In this document: positions 8,266 through 17,780 of the stretch, one piece after another | How positions within the stretch are numbered: position 1 is the first letter of the stretch | Layout of the letters: every line of letters starts with the position of its first letter | Source: an uncultured Lachnospiraceae bacterium | Lineage (GTDB): Bacteria; Bacillota; Clostridia; Lachnospirales; Lachnospiraceae | DNA length: 63,680 bases | NCBI GenBank assembly: GCA_949893755.1 | Contig: CATLCV010000005.1 | Location: 1-63,680 of the forward strand | Direction: 5' to 3' | Notes under the pieces: model-generated | What the model saw: only the letters and a program-made list of their open reading frames with translations | What the model was told of the DNA's origin: nothing | Databases searched by the model: none | Made by a program: the position numbers and the translations under genes

Positions 8266-9645
8266 TCACTTATTGTTTCTTTCAAGAATCTCGGTCGCCT
8301 TTTCACGGAAGGTCTTTGCTGCCTCTTCCGATGTCGCCTGCCCGTATGCCACACTGTTTCCGGCATTGGCAAATGCTTCGTTTATTTCGGCGATTCCGCT
8401 TGGATCCGCTGCCGGACACGCGCCTGCGATCTCTGCAACATTGTCGATATATTCAAACATCTCAACCTGCGCATCTGACATATTGCCGGAGCCTGTCATG
8501 TATTCACGGATGGAGGAGGAGATCGGAACACCTCTCTCAGCGGCGATGATATCGTTCGCTTCCTCAGAGTTGGTCATCCAGTTGATGAATTTCGCGCATT
8601 CCTCTTTGACCTCTGATGTCTCGGCTACGCTCCAGAACATGCCGGGCTTCATCCAGATGGCATTGTTCTCTGCTGCTCCGGGCATCATTGCTAATTTCAG
8701 CTTGTCATTTGAAGATACGACTTTATTCGCGTAGGTATTCCATTCCAGCGTAGTTCCGGCGTCCCCGGTTACAACCGGAAGCGTCTCGATACCCTGTGAA
8801 GCGATCTGCGACTGCTCGTCCGGATCCGGAGCTACATCCTTTTCGATCATGTCCGCCCACATTTGGAAATAATCCGCAAGGATCGCGTCATCCTCGTAAG
8901 CCAGCCCGGTTCCGTCCTCGGTAAATAAGGTTTCGCCATGCTGCCTTACCCAGAAATTGAAAAAGTTCATGTCGCCGAATGGTCCGATGGTCGCGGTCAG
9001 GGCGCTTTCCTTGCCCAGCTTTTCCGTAACCTTTGTGTTCAGCTCTACATAATCATCCCAGGTCCAGTCGTCCGCCGGAGCCTCCACCTCGGCCTCTGCC
9101 AGCACATCCGGGTTGTAGGTCACTGCCAGGGCGTTGGTGCCGGCTACGATCCCGGCCATCTTTCCGCCGATCAGGCCCGTATTCAGGGTCGCTTCGTCAA
9201 CATTTGACGTATCGATGACTCCGCTGTCGATAAATTCTGACAGGTCGGCCAGGGAATTATTTTTTGCGTAGGTGGAAATGTACAGGTAGTCCATCTGAAT
9301 GATATCCGGCATACTTCCTGACGCGGCCTGGGTGGAGAGCTTGTCAAAATATCCCTCCCAGCCTGCCGGGGTTGCTTCAAAGGTCACATTCGGATTCTCT
9401 TCGCTGTAGAGATCCAGGAGCTTCTGCGTATACTCATGTCTGGAATCGCCGCCCCACCATGTGATCTTGATGGTGGTCTTCTCATCTCCGCCGGAGGCTT
9501 CGGAACCTCCGCTCTCCTGCTGTTCCCCTTCGCTGCTGCTGTTGCTGCCGCTGTCACCGCCGGCATTGCCGCCGCAGGCTGTCAGCCCGAATACCATAGC
9601 CCCCGTCAAAAACAGGGATACAAGTCTTTTCATTCTCTTCTTCAT
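8266..9645 (-). CDS. Extracellular solute-binding lipoprotein (sugar ABC importer)
   Basis: 459 residues. A lysine-rich start, hydrophobic core and lipobox LTAC (Cys24) mark a lipoprotein signal, followed by a Gly/Ser/Glu-rich linker (~25-55) and a family-1 binding-protein fold. It should sit on the outer face of the membrane and hand sugars to the two permeases downstream. AAGGAGG lies 8 bp before ATG 9645. A TATAAT-like -10 lies at 9666-9671 on this strand, so the gene may also have its own promoter. The ligand cannot be read from sequence; acidic oligosaccharides are inferred. Confidence 0.92.
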   Translation of the reverse strand: MKKRMKRLVSLFLTGAMVFGLTACGGNAGGDSGSNSSSEGEQQESGGSEASGGDEKTTIKITWWGGDSRHEYTQKLLDLYSEENPNVTFEATPAGWEGYFDKLSTQAASGSMPDIIQMDYLYISTYAKNNSLADLSEFIDSGVIDTSNVDEATLNTGLIGGKMAGIVAGTNALAVTYNPDVLAEAEVEAPADDWTWDDYVELNTKVTEKLGKESALTATIGPFGDMNFFNFWVRQHGETLFTEDGTGLAYEDDAILADYFQMWADMIEKDVAPDPDEQSQIASQGIETLPVVTGDAGTTLEWNTYANKVVSSNDKLKLAMMPGAAENNAIWMKPGMFWSVAETSEVKEECAKFINWMTNSEEANDIIAAERGVPISSSIREYMTGSGNMSDAQVEMFEYIDNVAEIAGACPAADPSGIAEINEAFANAGNSVAYGQATSEEAAKTFREKATEILERNNK

Positions 9646-9778
9646 CTTGAGTTCCTCCTTGTTTGATTATATTGTTATTTTACCGTTGGATATCAGAAAT
9701 GAAAATGGAATTACAAGAAGTGTTTTCTGAAAAAAACCGACTTTTCGAATGCCCCGTGTCCTCCGGGCAGCGCCGCAA

Positions 9779-9878
9779 GATCAGGCGCAGCCCGGAGACA
9801 GTTTCCCGCGGATCGTCAGATCAGGCGCAGCCCGGAGGCAGTGTCCTGCGGATCGGCAGATCAGGCGCTGCCGTGGGA
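9779..9878. repeat. 40-bp tandem repeat downstream of yesN-like gene
   Basis: Two near-identical 40-bp units (9779-9818, 9819-9858), each starting GATCAGGCGCAGCCCGGAG, followed by a partial third unit that overlaps the end of the response-regulator gene. An inverted piece (CTCCGGGCAGCGCC, ~9761-9774) could pair with the units to make terminator-like stems. It lies in the 215-bp gap between regulator and binding-protein genes; the rest of the gap holds the binding-protein leader. Confidence 0.75.
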
Positions 9879-11387
9879 AGGGTTTTTTAGCTGCTCGCAG
9901 TATTCTGTCGGCGTCATTCCTGTTTCCCCGCGGAATACCTTGCTGAAATACTGTCCGTCCGGGGAATATCCTGTGAGCTCCGCCAGCCTGGAGACCTTGA
10001 TCTCCGGCATATAGGCGAGGATGCACTTTGCCAGCTCGATCCGGACGCTCCGAAGCCAGGAGGAAAATTTCTGGTTCTGATACCGCAGGAAGATTCGTCC
10101 GAAATATTCCTCATTCATAAACAGGACTTCACCCGCCAGATAGCGGATGCTAAGCTCCGGATTTCCCAGATTGGCGTAGACGGCCTGCAGCATCTGCCGG
10201 ATGCGGACCTCCTCCTTCCCGGCGGACATATCGATCCCCTTCAGTCCGGCAAGCAGGTCCGTCATGGTACACAGCATATCCCAGTCCTCTTCGCCGGCGT
10301 CCTGCCAGCCGGAGTCCGGCGCAGCCTTTTTTTCCTCACAGAATATCTGATAGGCCAGGCTGCAGATTTCCTTTTTCTGCGGGGAGCTTATCTTGTGAAG
10401 CTCCATTTTCAGAAACGCGAGATACACTTCGAAAAGCACTCCGGCATAATCCGGTGCCTTCCAGATCTGCTTATACCGGAAGATCTCAGAAATATTTCCG
10501 CTGTATTCGAAATACATTTCCGGGCTTAAAAGTCCGGATCGGTGGGTCATGCTTCCGATGCGGAACAGCTCCCGGATCTGCGTATATAAGGAGCCGGCCT
10601 CGCCGACCGTGCCGATGTTGCTGACCGCAGTCTGGATCTGCTGCGGATTTACTTTGGCAAATTCCGCGCGGATCCAGGCCGTGCTCTTCTCGATCTTCTG
10701 CAGCTCCTCTCCGTGGATGAGAAACAGGACGTCCTCGCTGACAGAGGTTCCCATGTAAATTTGATTCCCGCCGAGCATTTCCGCCAGCACATTTTCCATG
10801 ACGAACTGTTCCAGCGCGTCAAACCGCCTGCTCGGATTGCGGAATCCCAGGAGGCGTACCTGATCCGCGCTGCGGCCCATTTCCTCCAGAAACATCTGAT
10901 ATTCCTTCCGGGAAATCTCCCGGTTGAGAAGGATATTGCGAAAGACCTGTTCCTTCGCGAGAGGGAGCAGCTTCTTTATCTTTCGGTTATATTCTTTCTG
11001 CTCCCCGCGTTTTTTTCGGATCTCCTCCGTGACCTTCTCAAAGACCGGGATGATCCTCCCCTCATCGCATGGCTTTAAAATGTAATATTTGATGCCGAAT
11101 TCCATGACCTGGCTGGTATACTCGTAATCTCCGTAGCCGGAAAGGACGATGATCTCTGTATCCGGGAGCTCCGTATGCAGCCTTCGGATCAGCTCAATGC
11201 CGTCCATCACCGGCATTTTAATGTCCGTCAGCACAATATCCGGCCTCAGCTTCAGGGCCTTCTCGTAACCATCCTGCCCGTTCCACGCGGTTCCGGCAAC
11301 CTCGATCCCCTGTTCCTCCCAGGAGATCAGCTCTGCCATCCCTTCACGTTCAATCTTTTCATCATCTACTATTAAAAGTTTGTACAT
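9861..11387 (-). CDS. YesN-like response regulator (REC + AraC-type HTH)
   Basis: 508 residues. The receiver domain has DDE (9-11... VDDE), phospho-acceptor Asp55 (LTDIKMPVMDG) and the switch Lys in YILKPCDE. A long middle region joins two AraC helix-turn-helix motifs near the C-terminus (LAGEVLFMNEEYFGRIF and LTGYSPDGQYFSKVFR). It overlaps the sensor kinase by 16 bp, so the pair is co-translated. It probably activates this operon; a tandem AraC-style direct repeat sits upstream of the operon promoter (17059-17096). Confidence 0.93.
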   Translation of the reverse strand: MYKLLIVDDEKIEREGMAELISWEEQGIEVAGTAWNGQDGYEKALKLRPDIVLTDIKMPVMDGIELIRRLHTELPDTEIIVLSGYGDYEYTSQVMEFGIKYYILKPCDEGRIIPVFEKVTEEIRKKRGEQKEYNRKIKKLLPLAKEQVFRNILLNREISRKEYQMFLEEMGRSADQVRLLGFRNPSRRFDALEQFVMENVLAEMLGGNQIYMGTSVSEDVLFLIHGEELQKIEKSTAWIRAEFAKVNPQQIQTAVSNIGTVGEAGSLYTQIRELFRIGSMTHRSGLLSPEMYFEYSGNISEIFRYKQIWKAPDYAGVLFEVYLAFLKMELHKISSPQKKEICSLAYQIFCEEKKAAPDSGWQDAGEEDWDMLCTMTDLLAGLKGIDMSAGKEEVRIRQMLQAVYANLGNPELSIRYLAGEVLFMNEEYFGRIFLRYQNQKFSSWLRSVRIELAKCILAYMPEIKVSRLAELTGYSPDGQYFSKVFRGETGMTPTEYCEQLKNPSHGSA

Positions 11388-13138
11388 ACCTTCACTCCTG
11401 CGCGTTTTTTTTTCGGAACCTGGATCCGCACCTGTGTCCCCTGCCCTTCCCGGCTGTCTATCGTAAACCGGAAGGTATCATACAGGATGCCCAGCCTCTC
11501 GTAAATATTCCGGATCCCGATGCCGTGTCTTTTTGGTGTTACCGTAAAATTCCGGACCTTTTCCAGCTCGTCCTCTTTGATCCCCGGCCCATTGTCTGTA
11601 ACCTCAAATAATATGCTTTCCTTTTCCTCAGCCACCCGGATATCGATCCGGCAGAACTGTGCCATCACGTCCGCCCCGTAAAAGATCGCGTTTTCCACCA
11701 GGGGCTGCAGAGTCATACGGGGCATGATATACTGCCCCGGGTTCCCTTCGATGCTTACGGTAAATTCCGCCCGGTCTTCATAGCGGAAACGCTGGATCTC
11801 CAGATAGCTTTTCAACATGCCGAGCTCTTCCTCCACCGTGATATTCAGGTTTTCATTGAAGCTGGCGCGGAGCAGCGTGCCGAGCTCCACGATCATCCGC
11901 CCCGCGTCCTCATTTTTTTTCGCCCGGATCATCCAGTGGATTGCGTTGAGCGTATTGTACAGAAAGTGGGGGTTGATCTGTGCCTGGAGCATTTTATATT
12001 TTGTATCCTTCAAAAGAAGCTGCTTTTCATAATTTTCACGGATCAGAATATCAATCTTATCCAGCATGATCTGAAACTCCTGTGTCAAAAGTCCGACCTC
12101 GTCCTTCCGGTCTGAATCCAGCGGGATCAATTTTGCCTTCTGGAAATCTCCTGTCTCCACAACCCTCATGGACCGGGTCAAAACCTCCAGGGGCTTTGTT
12201 ATGGCGACGGCCATCTGGTTCATCAGCAGGATGAGGGTGATAAACACTGCGAAAAAGCAGAGGAACGCCGCGTACTTGACCCGGGTGACCTGCCCGTAAA
12301 TGTCGGAATAGGGAAAGAAATTTACATAGGTCCATTTCATATCCGAAGAGCTTAAATAGCACATAAAGTACCGCTCTTTCTGGTATTTCAGGATTCGGTA
12401 GCCCTGTCCGGAGGAATACTTCGGCAGGTTTGGCGCGTCTCCCTCAAGATCCTGATAGATCATCGTATCCCCGGAATATACAAAAAGGGAAGCCTGGTCT
12501 GATTCCAGCCTTTCCTTGTTCCGGGCGATGATCTGCTCGACGTCGCACACGAGCATCACGTATCCAAGCTCTTCCAGGCTCATATCCGTCCACTTCATGA
12601 TCCTCCTTCCGCAGAGGAGATACCGGCATTCTTCTGTGGGGCCATAGAAAATGGCTTCTCCATCGGAGGCTTTCAGCATATTGATAAACCGATCCTGAAC
12701 CTCTTCCGGGATTTCCCAGGAAGCGGTCCCGTATTCTACAATGGAGCCATAGGTGTCTCTGTACTGAATGGTGCGTATTACATCCCTGGAAGCGCCGCTG
12801 TTGGTCAGGCGCCAGCGCAGGTCGGTGAGAAGCCGGTTGTATTCCAGCACGGCCGGACCCAGCTGCTTTAATTCGGAAAACAGACCCTGTACCTCTGTGT
12901 CCATTGCCAGCTCATAGCTTCTGTTCTCAATCTCCTCCAGATTCTCTTTTACGCTCTGGACATAGTAATCCAGTTCTTTCAGGGAAGTCTCGTACAGCTT
13001 CCTCTCAAAGGTGTCCGTGCTGATCTGGAAGGCAAGGATCGCGACAGCAAAAAAGAGGCCCGCGAATATAAAATATATCAGGAGCATCTTTTTTTTCAAT
13101 GTTATATTTTTATACCATCTTTTTGTACGCCGTGTCAT
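11372..13138 (-). CDS. YesM-like sensor histidine kinase
   Basis: 588 residues. Membrane segment ~18-38, an extracellular sensing region to ~288, second membrane segment ~289-310, HAMP, then the His_kinase domain with QINPHFLYNTLNAI (His ~391) and GHKL boxes VTDNGPGIKEDE and HGIGIRNIYERLG. This class pairs with YesN-like regulators and senses extracellular saccharides or the loaded binding protein. ATG 13138 is chosen for AGGGA upstream; an ATG at 13189 lacks one. A decayed paralogue lies at 718-938. Confidence 0.92.
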   Translation of the reverse strand: MTRRTKRWYKNITLKKKMLLIYFIFAGLFFAVAILAFQISTDTFERKLYETSLKELDYYVQSVKENLEEIENRSYELAMDTEVQGLFSELKQLGPAVLEYNRLLTDLRWRLTNSGASRDVIRTIQYRDTYGSIVEYGTASWEIPEEVQDRFINMLKASDGEAIFYGPTEECRYLLCGRRIMKWTDMSLEELGYVMLVCDVEQIIARNKERLESDQASLFVYSGDTMIYQDLEGDAPNLPKYSSGQGYRILKYQKERYFMCYLSSSDMKWTYVNFFPYSDIYGQVTRVKYAAFLCFFAVFITLILLMNQMAVAITKPLEVLTRSMRVVETGDFQKAKLIPLDSDRKDEVGLLTQEFQIMLDKIDILIRENYEKQLLLKDTKYKMLQAQINPHFLYNTLNAIHWMIRAKKNEDAGRMIVELGTLLRASFNENLNITVEEELGMLKSYLEIQRFRYEDRAEFTVSIEGNPGQYIMPRMTLQPLVENAIFYGADVMAQFCRIDIRVAEEKESILFEVTDNGPGIKEDELEKVRNFTVTPKRHGIGIRNIYERLGILYDTFRFTIDSREGQGTQVRIQVPKKKRAGVKVCTNF

Positions 13139-13251
13139 AGGTTTTTTCCCTGCTGTTCTGAATTCCATCGTATGCAGAAAGGCTGCCAATAGCAGGCTTT
13201 CTGTATCGATCGTTGTCTGGAAGCGCTGTCTGAATCTGAAACCGTTGTTTT

Positions 13252-13291
13252 ACCGGCCGGGAGGCATTGCGGCGATGCAAAAAGGGCCGGT
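13252..13291 (-). terminator. Hairpin after the YesL-like gene
   Basis: ACCGGCC and GGCCGGT arms enclose an inner GCATT/GATGC-type stem in the 196-bp gap between the YesL-like gene (ends 13335) and the kinase start (13138). There is no clear T-run, so partial termination or a processing site is more likely than a full stop. Confidence 0.35.
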
Positions 13292-13334
13292 TTTCTTCTA
13301 TTATAAATGATTGTCCCGGGGCTGTCACTGTTTT

Positions 13335-14684
13335 TCATGGCAAAGCCTGTATGAGCGCCCATGCGTTTTCCTTGTGCGCGGAATGTTCCATCACGGAGAG
13401 GCAGGCGGGGGAATAGCCGATATATTCTGAAAATACGGAATTCCTGTGCTCCGCAAGATCCAGTTTTTTGACTGCGGCGTGGTCCCCGCCGGCTGCGTGT
13501 CCGTCCTCTGACGGCACCTCAATTTCAGCAAACGCGTCCTGCCGGGAGTATTCTTCGTAAACGTCCTCGCCGCAGATGACCACATCCGCGCCGCTTACGG
13601 AGGAGAGCGCGACACGGAGCTTTGCGATGTTTTCCTCCGTGTTTTTCGAGGTGGCGGAGAGCACCACTTCTATATGGTCATGCTTTCCGTGAAAGTCCAG
13701 CAGATCCAGAAGTTCTTCCTCCAGCTCCCGGGCGGCCGCGCCGTCTGTCCGCGCCGCGTCCACGATGACCACGGACAGGACCGTGTGGTTCAGGGAGTTC
13801 CTGATCATCACGCCTGCCGTGCATAGGACCAGGACTGCCGCAAGCAGCAGGACCAGGACGAATTTATAGTAAGTCCACAGATGCTCCAGTCTCTTTTTCC
13901 CGTGCAGGGTGCGGATGGTTTCCCATTGGAGGCGCTGTTTTTCCAGGAGGGTGCGGAGCTTTTCTGGTCGCAGCCGTTGCTTTTCCTGCAGGCTGAGAGT
14001 GTGTTCTTGCCGCATGCCCATCCCTTGCGGGGTGACAGTGTGTTCCTGTCGCGGCTGTGGGGCCTGCCCGCAGGAGCAGCGGGAGAAGATCCGCCGGAGC
14101 AGGTGGGCATTCAGAAGCCCCGCCAGCGAGAATCCGATCACCACGTCGAAAAATGCGGCATAGACAAATTCACCGAAGAACAGCAGGAGCCATGGGCACA
14201 GGCTGACCGCGGCGATCAGGATCGTGTATGGAAAATACGCGATCGCCAGAAGGAACGAGTTTTTGAACACCTTTTTCGTGCTGTTCTGAAAGAAGGCGAT
14301 CACCGGGAAGAGATAGCAGGCTGTCATATACACGAATACCGCGACTACGCAGAATACCGTAAATAAGCCTTTTCCGGCTCTGCCTCCCATCCGCGCGCAG
14401 ACGTATAAGTCGCATTCGAGAAGCCCGCAGGCCGCCAGCAGGATTCCGAATACCGCGGAAGCCTGCCGCAGGTTTTCATGAAATGCATGGAAAAAGCTGC
14501 GGAATATGTAGGCTTCTTCATTTCTTGCCATTTTTAACAGGACAGAATAAAATGCCGCCGTTGACGCGCCTGCCGTGATGACCGGGATGGAGCAGAGAAC
14601 CCATAAAAGATTCAGAAGTACCAGATCAGCCAGCTTTCCCATCACCTGATATAATTTTCCGTCTACCGCAAATAAACCGTTCAT
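13335..14684 (-). CDS. YesL/DUF624-family membrane protein with extra C-terminal domain
   Basis: 449 residues, about twice the usual length for YesL (DUF624). Residues ~1-195 are the normal part, with several membrane segments (ADLVLLNLLWVLCSIPV near the start). Then comes a charged repeat-like linker (~200-265: two copies of RQEHT and several EKQRL/EKLRT/GKKRLE runs), one more membrane segment (FVLVLLLAAVLVLCTAGV), and a ~150-residue soluble C-terminus predicted outside the cell (…DVVICGEDVYEEYSRQDAF). DUF624 proteins usually sit beside YesMN and CUT1 transporters, as here; their job is not established. The added domain might contact a sugar or binding protein, but that is only inference. 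Confidence 0.75.
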   Translation of the reverse strand: MNGLFAVDGKLYQVMGKLADLVLLNLLWVLCSIPVITAGASTAAFYSVLLKMARNEEAYIFRSFFHAFHENLRQASAVFGILLAACGLLECDLYVCARMGGRAGKGLFTVFCVVAVFVYMTACYLFPVIAFFQNSTKKVFKNSFLLAIAYFPYTILIAAVSLCPWLLLFFGEFVYAAFFDVVIGFSLAGLLNAHLLRRIFSRCSCGQAPQPRQEHTVTPQGMGMRQEHTLSLQEKQRLRPEKLRTLLEKQRLQWETIRTLHGKKRLEHLWTYYKFVLVLLLAAVLVLCTAGVMIRNSLNHTVLSVVIVDAARTDGAAARELEEELLDLLDFHGKHDHIEVVLSATSKNTEENIAKLRVALSSVSGADVVICGEDVYEEYSRQDAFAEIEVPSEDGHAAGGDHAAVKKLDLAEHRNSVFSEYIGYSPACLSVMEHSAHKENAWALIQALP

Positions 14685-14826
14685 GCTCTGTCTCAGGAGC
14701 TGCCTCCGGCAGTCCTGCTCCTCCTTTCTTAGAAAATAGACAAGTCAAGATGTATAAGTGATACTGCACGGCAGATTTATCTGGTGCGCAGTATATTTCC
14801 ATACAGTTCCTTATGCGGCGCCGATG

Positions 14827-15957
14827 TCAGACATGCAGCAGCGCTTCCGCCAGTGCAAGGATGACAAGCGACTGTCCGTATGCCATCGGCGCGATCAGGA
14901 TATTTTTATAATGCTCCGGATTCATCCCCATTCCGGTTCCGCCGGATACATTCAGGACCGTACCGTCCGTGTCGATATTGTCCAGGATGCCGCGGAGGGC
15001 TTTTTGGGCGCAGGGCAGATAGGAATCGTCCAGAATCCCCAGGCGGATGCCTTTCAGGATGCCGCACGCGATCGCCGCGGAGCCGGACACCTCTTCGTAG
15101 CTGTCCGGGTCTGTCAGTACGGTATGCCACAGCCCGCCGGGCGCCTGCAATTTTTTCAGCGCATTTACCTGGGCTTTGAACGTATCCAGAAGAATGGCTT
15201 TGACCCCGGGATTGAGGGTGCCACGGAACATCTCGATGTAATCCAGGATGCCAAGGGTGAACCAGCTGTTTCCGCGGCACCAGAACACCCCGCCGAAATT
15301 GTTGTTTTTCCGGAAGGTCCATCCGTGGTAAAACAGGCCGGTCTGCTTTTCATACAGGTATTTGATGTGCAGCAGGACCTGATGGATCCCTTCGTTGATC
15401 CACGTCTCATTTTCATACTTTTGTCCCATTTTATTTAAAAAGAGGACGGTCATGAACAGCGTGTCGATCCACAGCTCATTTTCATTCAGACGCACGCCCT
15501 GGCGGTCGCCGTTGGCGCTGGTTACATGCTGGAAGCCGCCCTCCTTTGTCCGCGGAAGGCTGTACATCAGCCAGTCGGCCCAGTCAAGGCACAGCGCCTC
15601 GAAGCCTTTGTCAGGTTCAAGGTCAATCAACTCTGCCAAGGTGAGCAATGGCGCGGTTGTATTGATATTTCTGGAAGGGAGCCCCTGTCTGATGTTTTCC
15701 GCAAACCAGTCCCGCAGAAAATCCCCGTAGGCTTCGCTGCTTTCGCCTTTGCCGTACCGCATGACCTTCAGCAGGCCGTACAGTCCGACACCCTGGGGCC
15801 AGTCCCATTCGCGGATGCCGAAATCCCGCGCGAAAAACCCGATGGCCTCGCCTCCGGATGCCTCCAGCTCCTCCTCGTTGCCGGGGCCGTCCAGATGCAG
15901 CAGCTTGTCAATGACCAGCTCCAGCCTTTTCCTCAGTTCTGTTTCCTGAATATTCAT
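14827..15957 (-). CDS. GH105 unsaturated rhamnogalacturonyl hydrolase
   Basis: 376 residues, an (alpha/alpha)6-barrel of the GH88/GH105 type. Family segments are WDWPQGVGLYGL, GGFQHVTSANGDRQG, NELWIDTLFMTVLFL (catalytic-type Asp), GGVFWCRGNSWFTLGI and GSAAIACGI. These enzymes hydrate and cleave the unsaturated uronic acid at the non-reducing end of lyase products. No signal peptide, so cytoplasmic. It fits the GH28 and esterase genes of the operon and points to pectic or acidic oligosaccharides. Confidence 0.9.
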   Translation of the reverse strand: MNIQETELRKRLELVIDKLLHLDGPGNEEELEASGGEAIGFFARDFGIREWDWPQGVGLYGLLKVMRYGKGESSEAYGDFLRDWFAENIRQGLPSRNINTTAPLLTLAELIDLEPDKGFEALCLDWADWLMYSLPRTKEGGFQHVTSANGDRQGVRLNENELWIDTLFMTVLFLNKMGQKYENETWINEGIHQVLLHIKYLYEKQTGLFYHGWTFRKNNNFGGVFWCRGNSWFTLGILDYIEMFRGTLNPGVKAILLDTFKAQVNALKKLQAPGGLWHTVLTDPDSYEEVSGSAAIACGILKGIRLGILDDSYLPCAQKALRGILDNIDTDGTVLNVSGGTGMGMNPEHYKNILIAPMAYGQSLVILALAEALLHV

Positions 15958-16090
15958 TGTGATGCTCCTTCCTTTTTATCTGTGTGACCGTGCGGCTGAA
16001 TCTTCCTGCAGCCGTGCAACGGAATTTTATAATAGCTGCGCAACTGAATACTCTTGTAGCCGTACAGTCGAAAATTTTTCCGAAAGTATT

Positions 16091-16906
16091 CTACAATAAT
16101 TCTTTCATATAACGGATATCTGCCGCGGCGTTCTCCGGATCCATTTCCTCGCGCAGCAGATACATATCCGGGCGGTTTTCGCGGAGCCATGCGGATATTG
16201 CCGTGTAATCCATGACTCCTTTTCCAAGGGGGACCGGACGGTAGCTCCTGTCTTTGTCAAAATAAAAATCCTTGATGTGCATGGCTTCGATATAGCACCC
16301 GGTATTTTCAAGCCATTTGGTCCAATAGGCGCCCTGCTCGGTTTTTTCCGGAAATTCCAGTACATTTGCCGGGTCAAAGATCATCCGCAGATGCGCTTCA
16401 TCCCCGATCTGCTCCATCACATCCAGTACGGCTTCCAGATCCGCGAGGGGATGCAGATATACCGGTTCGATCGCCAGTTTCACATCCAGCCGTACAGCTT
16501 CGTCCATGATGCGCTTTATGCTGTCCATCATGCAGGGATACCAGATTCGCTGCTCTTCTTTTCCCAGGCGGGAGCAGGCTGTTTCCGTCCCTACCGTATT
16601 TGCGCCGATCTCCTTCGCGTGGGACAGGCATCTGCAAAGTGTCTTTACGGCAGCTTCCCGGATCTCTTTGTCGGGATTCCCGATATCCATATAGCATCCA
16701 AAGACTGGAATCTCAATCTTCCACTTTTCGAATGCTCTTCGTACCTTCTCCAGATCTTCTGCTGTGATCTCCTCAAAGCTGCGGATCCCTGCCGCGGCCT
16801 TAGGCAGGGCCAGCTGTGCTGCCTGATAGCCGGCATTGTGCAGGACCTCTGCCAGCCGTTCAATCTCCATCCGCCCATAATCATGGGCACGTACTCCAAT
16901 CTTCAT
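16091..16906 (-). CDS. Sugar isomerase/epimerase (AP-endonuclease-2-like TIM barrel)
   Basis: 271 residues from ATG 16906, chosen for AAAGGAG upstream (an ATG at 16987 lacks one). The metal-binding pattern of xylose-isomerase-like TIM barrels is visible: AIEPVYLHP, MIFDPANVLEF, AMHIKDFYF and LLREEMDPE. Members isomerise or epimerise sugars and sugar acids; substrate cannot be assigned. It is the first gene of the operon, so it probably handles a released uronic acid or pentose. The 133-bp gap to the GH105 gene shows nothing recognisable. Confidence 0.85.
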   Translation of the reverse strand: MKIGVRAHDYGRMEIERLAEVLHNAGYQAAQLALPKAAAGIRSFEEITAEDLEKVRRAFEKWKIEIPVFGCYMDIGNPDKEIREAAVKTLCRCLSHAKEIGANTVGTETACSRLGKEEQRIWYPCMMDSIKRIMDEAVRLDVKLAIEPVYLHPLADLEAVLDVMEQIGDEAHLRMIFDPANVLEFPEKTEQGAYWTKWLENTGCYIEAMHIKDFYFDKDRSYRPVPLGKGVMDYTAISAWLRENRPDMYLLREEMDPENAAADIRYMKELL

Positions 16907-17026
16907 AACTGCGGCTCCTTTGCGGCGGCACCCGGAAACTGTAAAGTCTCCAGTGCAAAATGACGTTTTTATCTCTCCGGGTTTCATTCCACGCAGCTTA
17001 CTGCGGGGACGGTTGATGTAATTCTT

Positions 17027-17096
17027 ATTATATCAGGGGGAATAAAGTGTGAGAATGTAAAAAGGCGACTATTTATATTGAAAAAGACGACAATTT
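17027..17096 (-). promoter_or_regulatory. Operon promoter with tandem AraC/YesN-type operator
   Basis: On the minus strand an extended -10 (TGATATAAT; TATAAT at 17032-17027) precedes the first operon gene by about 120 bp. Upstream are two direct repeats, AAAAAGGCGACTATTT (from 17059) and AAAAAGACGACAATTT (from 17081), exactly 22 bp apart (two helical turns) and about 27-69 bp upstream of the -10. Same-face direct repeats beside a weak -35 are the usual arrangement for AraC-family activators. Binding by the YesN-like regulator is inferred. A single similar half-site (AAAAAAACCGAC) lies upstream of the binding-protein gene near 9730. Confidence 0.6.
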
Positions 17097-17156
17097 GCAG
17101 GAATGCGGGGATGGGACTGGAGAAAGCAGATTTTTCCAGAAAAACCAAGATAAACA

Positions 17157-17255
17157 AATTCCAGCTGTGCGGTTGCTGATTCGGCAGGTCATTTGCATGC
17201 AGCGTACTGCAATGTAAATGGCCTGATGAATCAGCAAACCGTACTGCTGGAAATT
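17157..17255. repeat. R2 long palindrome, copy 1
   Basis: About 99 bp of imperfect inverted repeat: AATTCCAGCTGTGCGGTTGC at the left, GCAAACCGTACTGCTGG at the right, with an inner core TTGCATGCA...TACTGCAA. The same arms and core recur at 31582-31665. It lies between the epimerase promoter and the 3' end of the broken Rpn gene. Confidence 0.8.
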
Positions 17256-17603
17256 CCTTACGATTCCGGGGGGCTGTACACCCTGTACTATTTCTGAGCC
17301 TCCCCGGTAACGATCTGATAGATTTCTTCTACCGTTTTTTCGGGATTTTTAGAAATGACCTCATAGAGAGAACGTATTTCCTCTGTATCCGTCTCCAGGT
17401 CATCGGCGATGCGGGCAAGCGATTTATTTCTGGCACATTTTTTCTGGATCAGGGAAATCCGTTCGGTGAGCTTTGTTTTTTCCGTATTTTTTACCGTTGC
17501 TGTCCCTACAGCTTTGTCAACTTCCTCCTTCAGCTTTCGATCAAACTTCTCCTGTACGATTTCCATAAAAATATCGCTCATACCATTTACCTCCTGAAAG
17601 TTT

Positions 17604-17684
17604 GTAACCAATTTGCGAAGCAAATTGATTGCCTGCTTGCCCGCCATCTGCGAAGCAGATTTTAAATGCGGGCAATACCCGTTT
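17604..17684. repeat. R1-like short mobile repeat, variant copy in Rpn gene
   Basis: 81 bp flanked by GTTT (17600-17603 and 17681-17684). It has the R1 plan in two hairpins: CCAATTTGCGAAGCAAATTG, then GCCTGCTTGCCCGC...ATCTGCGAAGCAGAT...GCGGGC. It splits the Rpn reading frame after RANQK. The second hairpin is longer than in the 60-bp copies. Confidence 0.75.
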
Positions 17685-17780
17685 CTGATTCGCACGCATA
17701 ATCGTCTCTATCATCGACCGATGCAGGCTGCTCTCTTTATGATCCATGTAGTTTTCAATCAGCTTCTCGGCTGTCTCCGC

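Noticed and set aside
9779-9878. Tandem units as a possible CRISPR array
   Set aside because: The 40-bp units abut with no spacers and number only two and a half; no cas gene is near.
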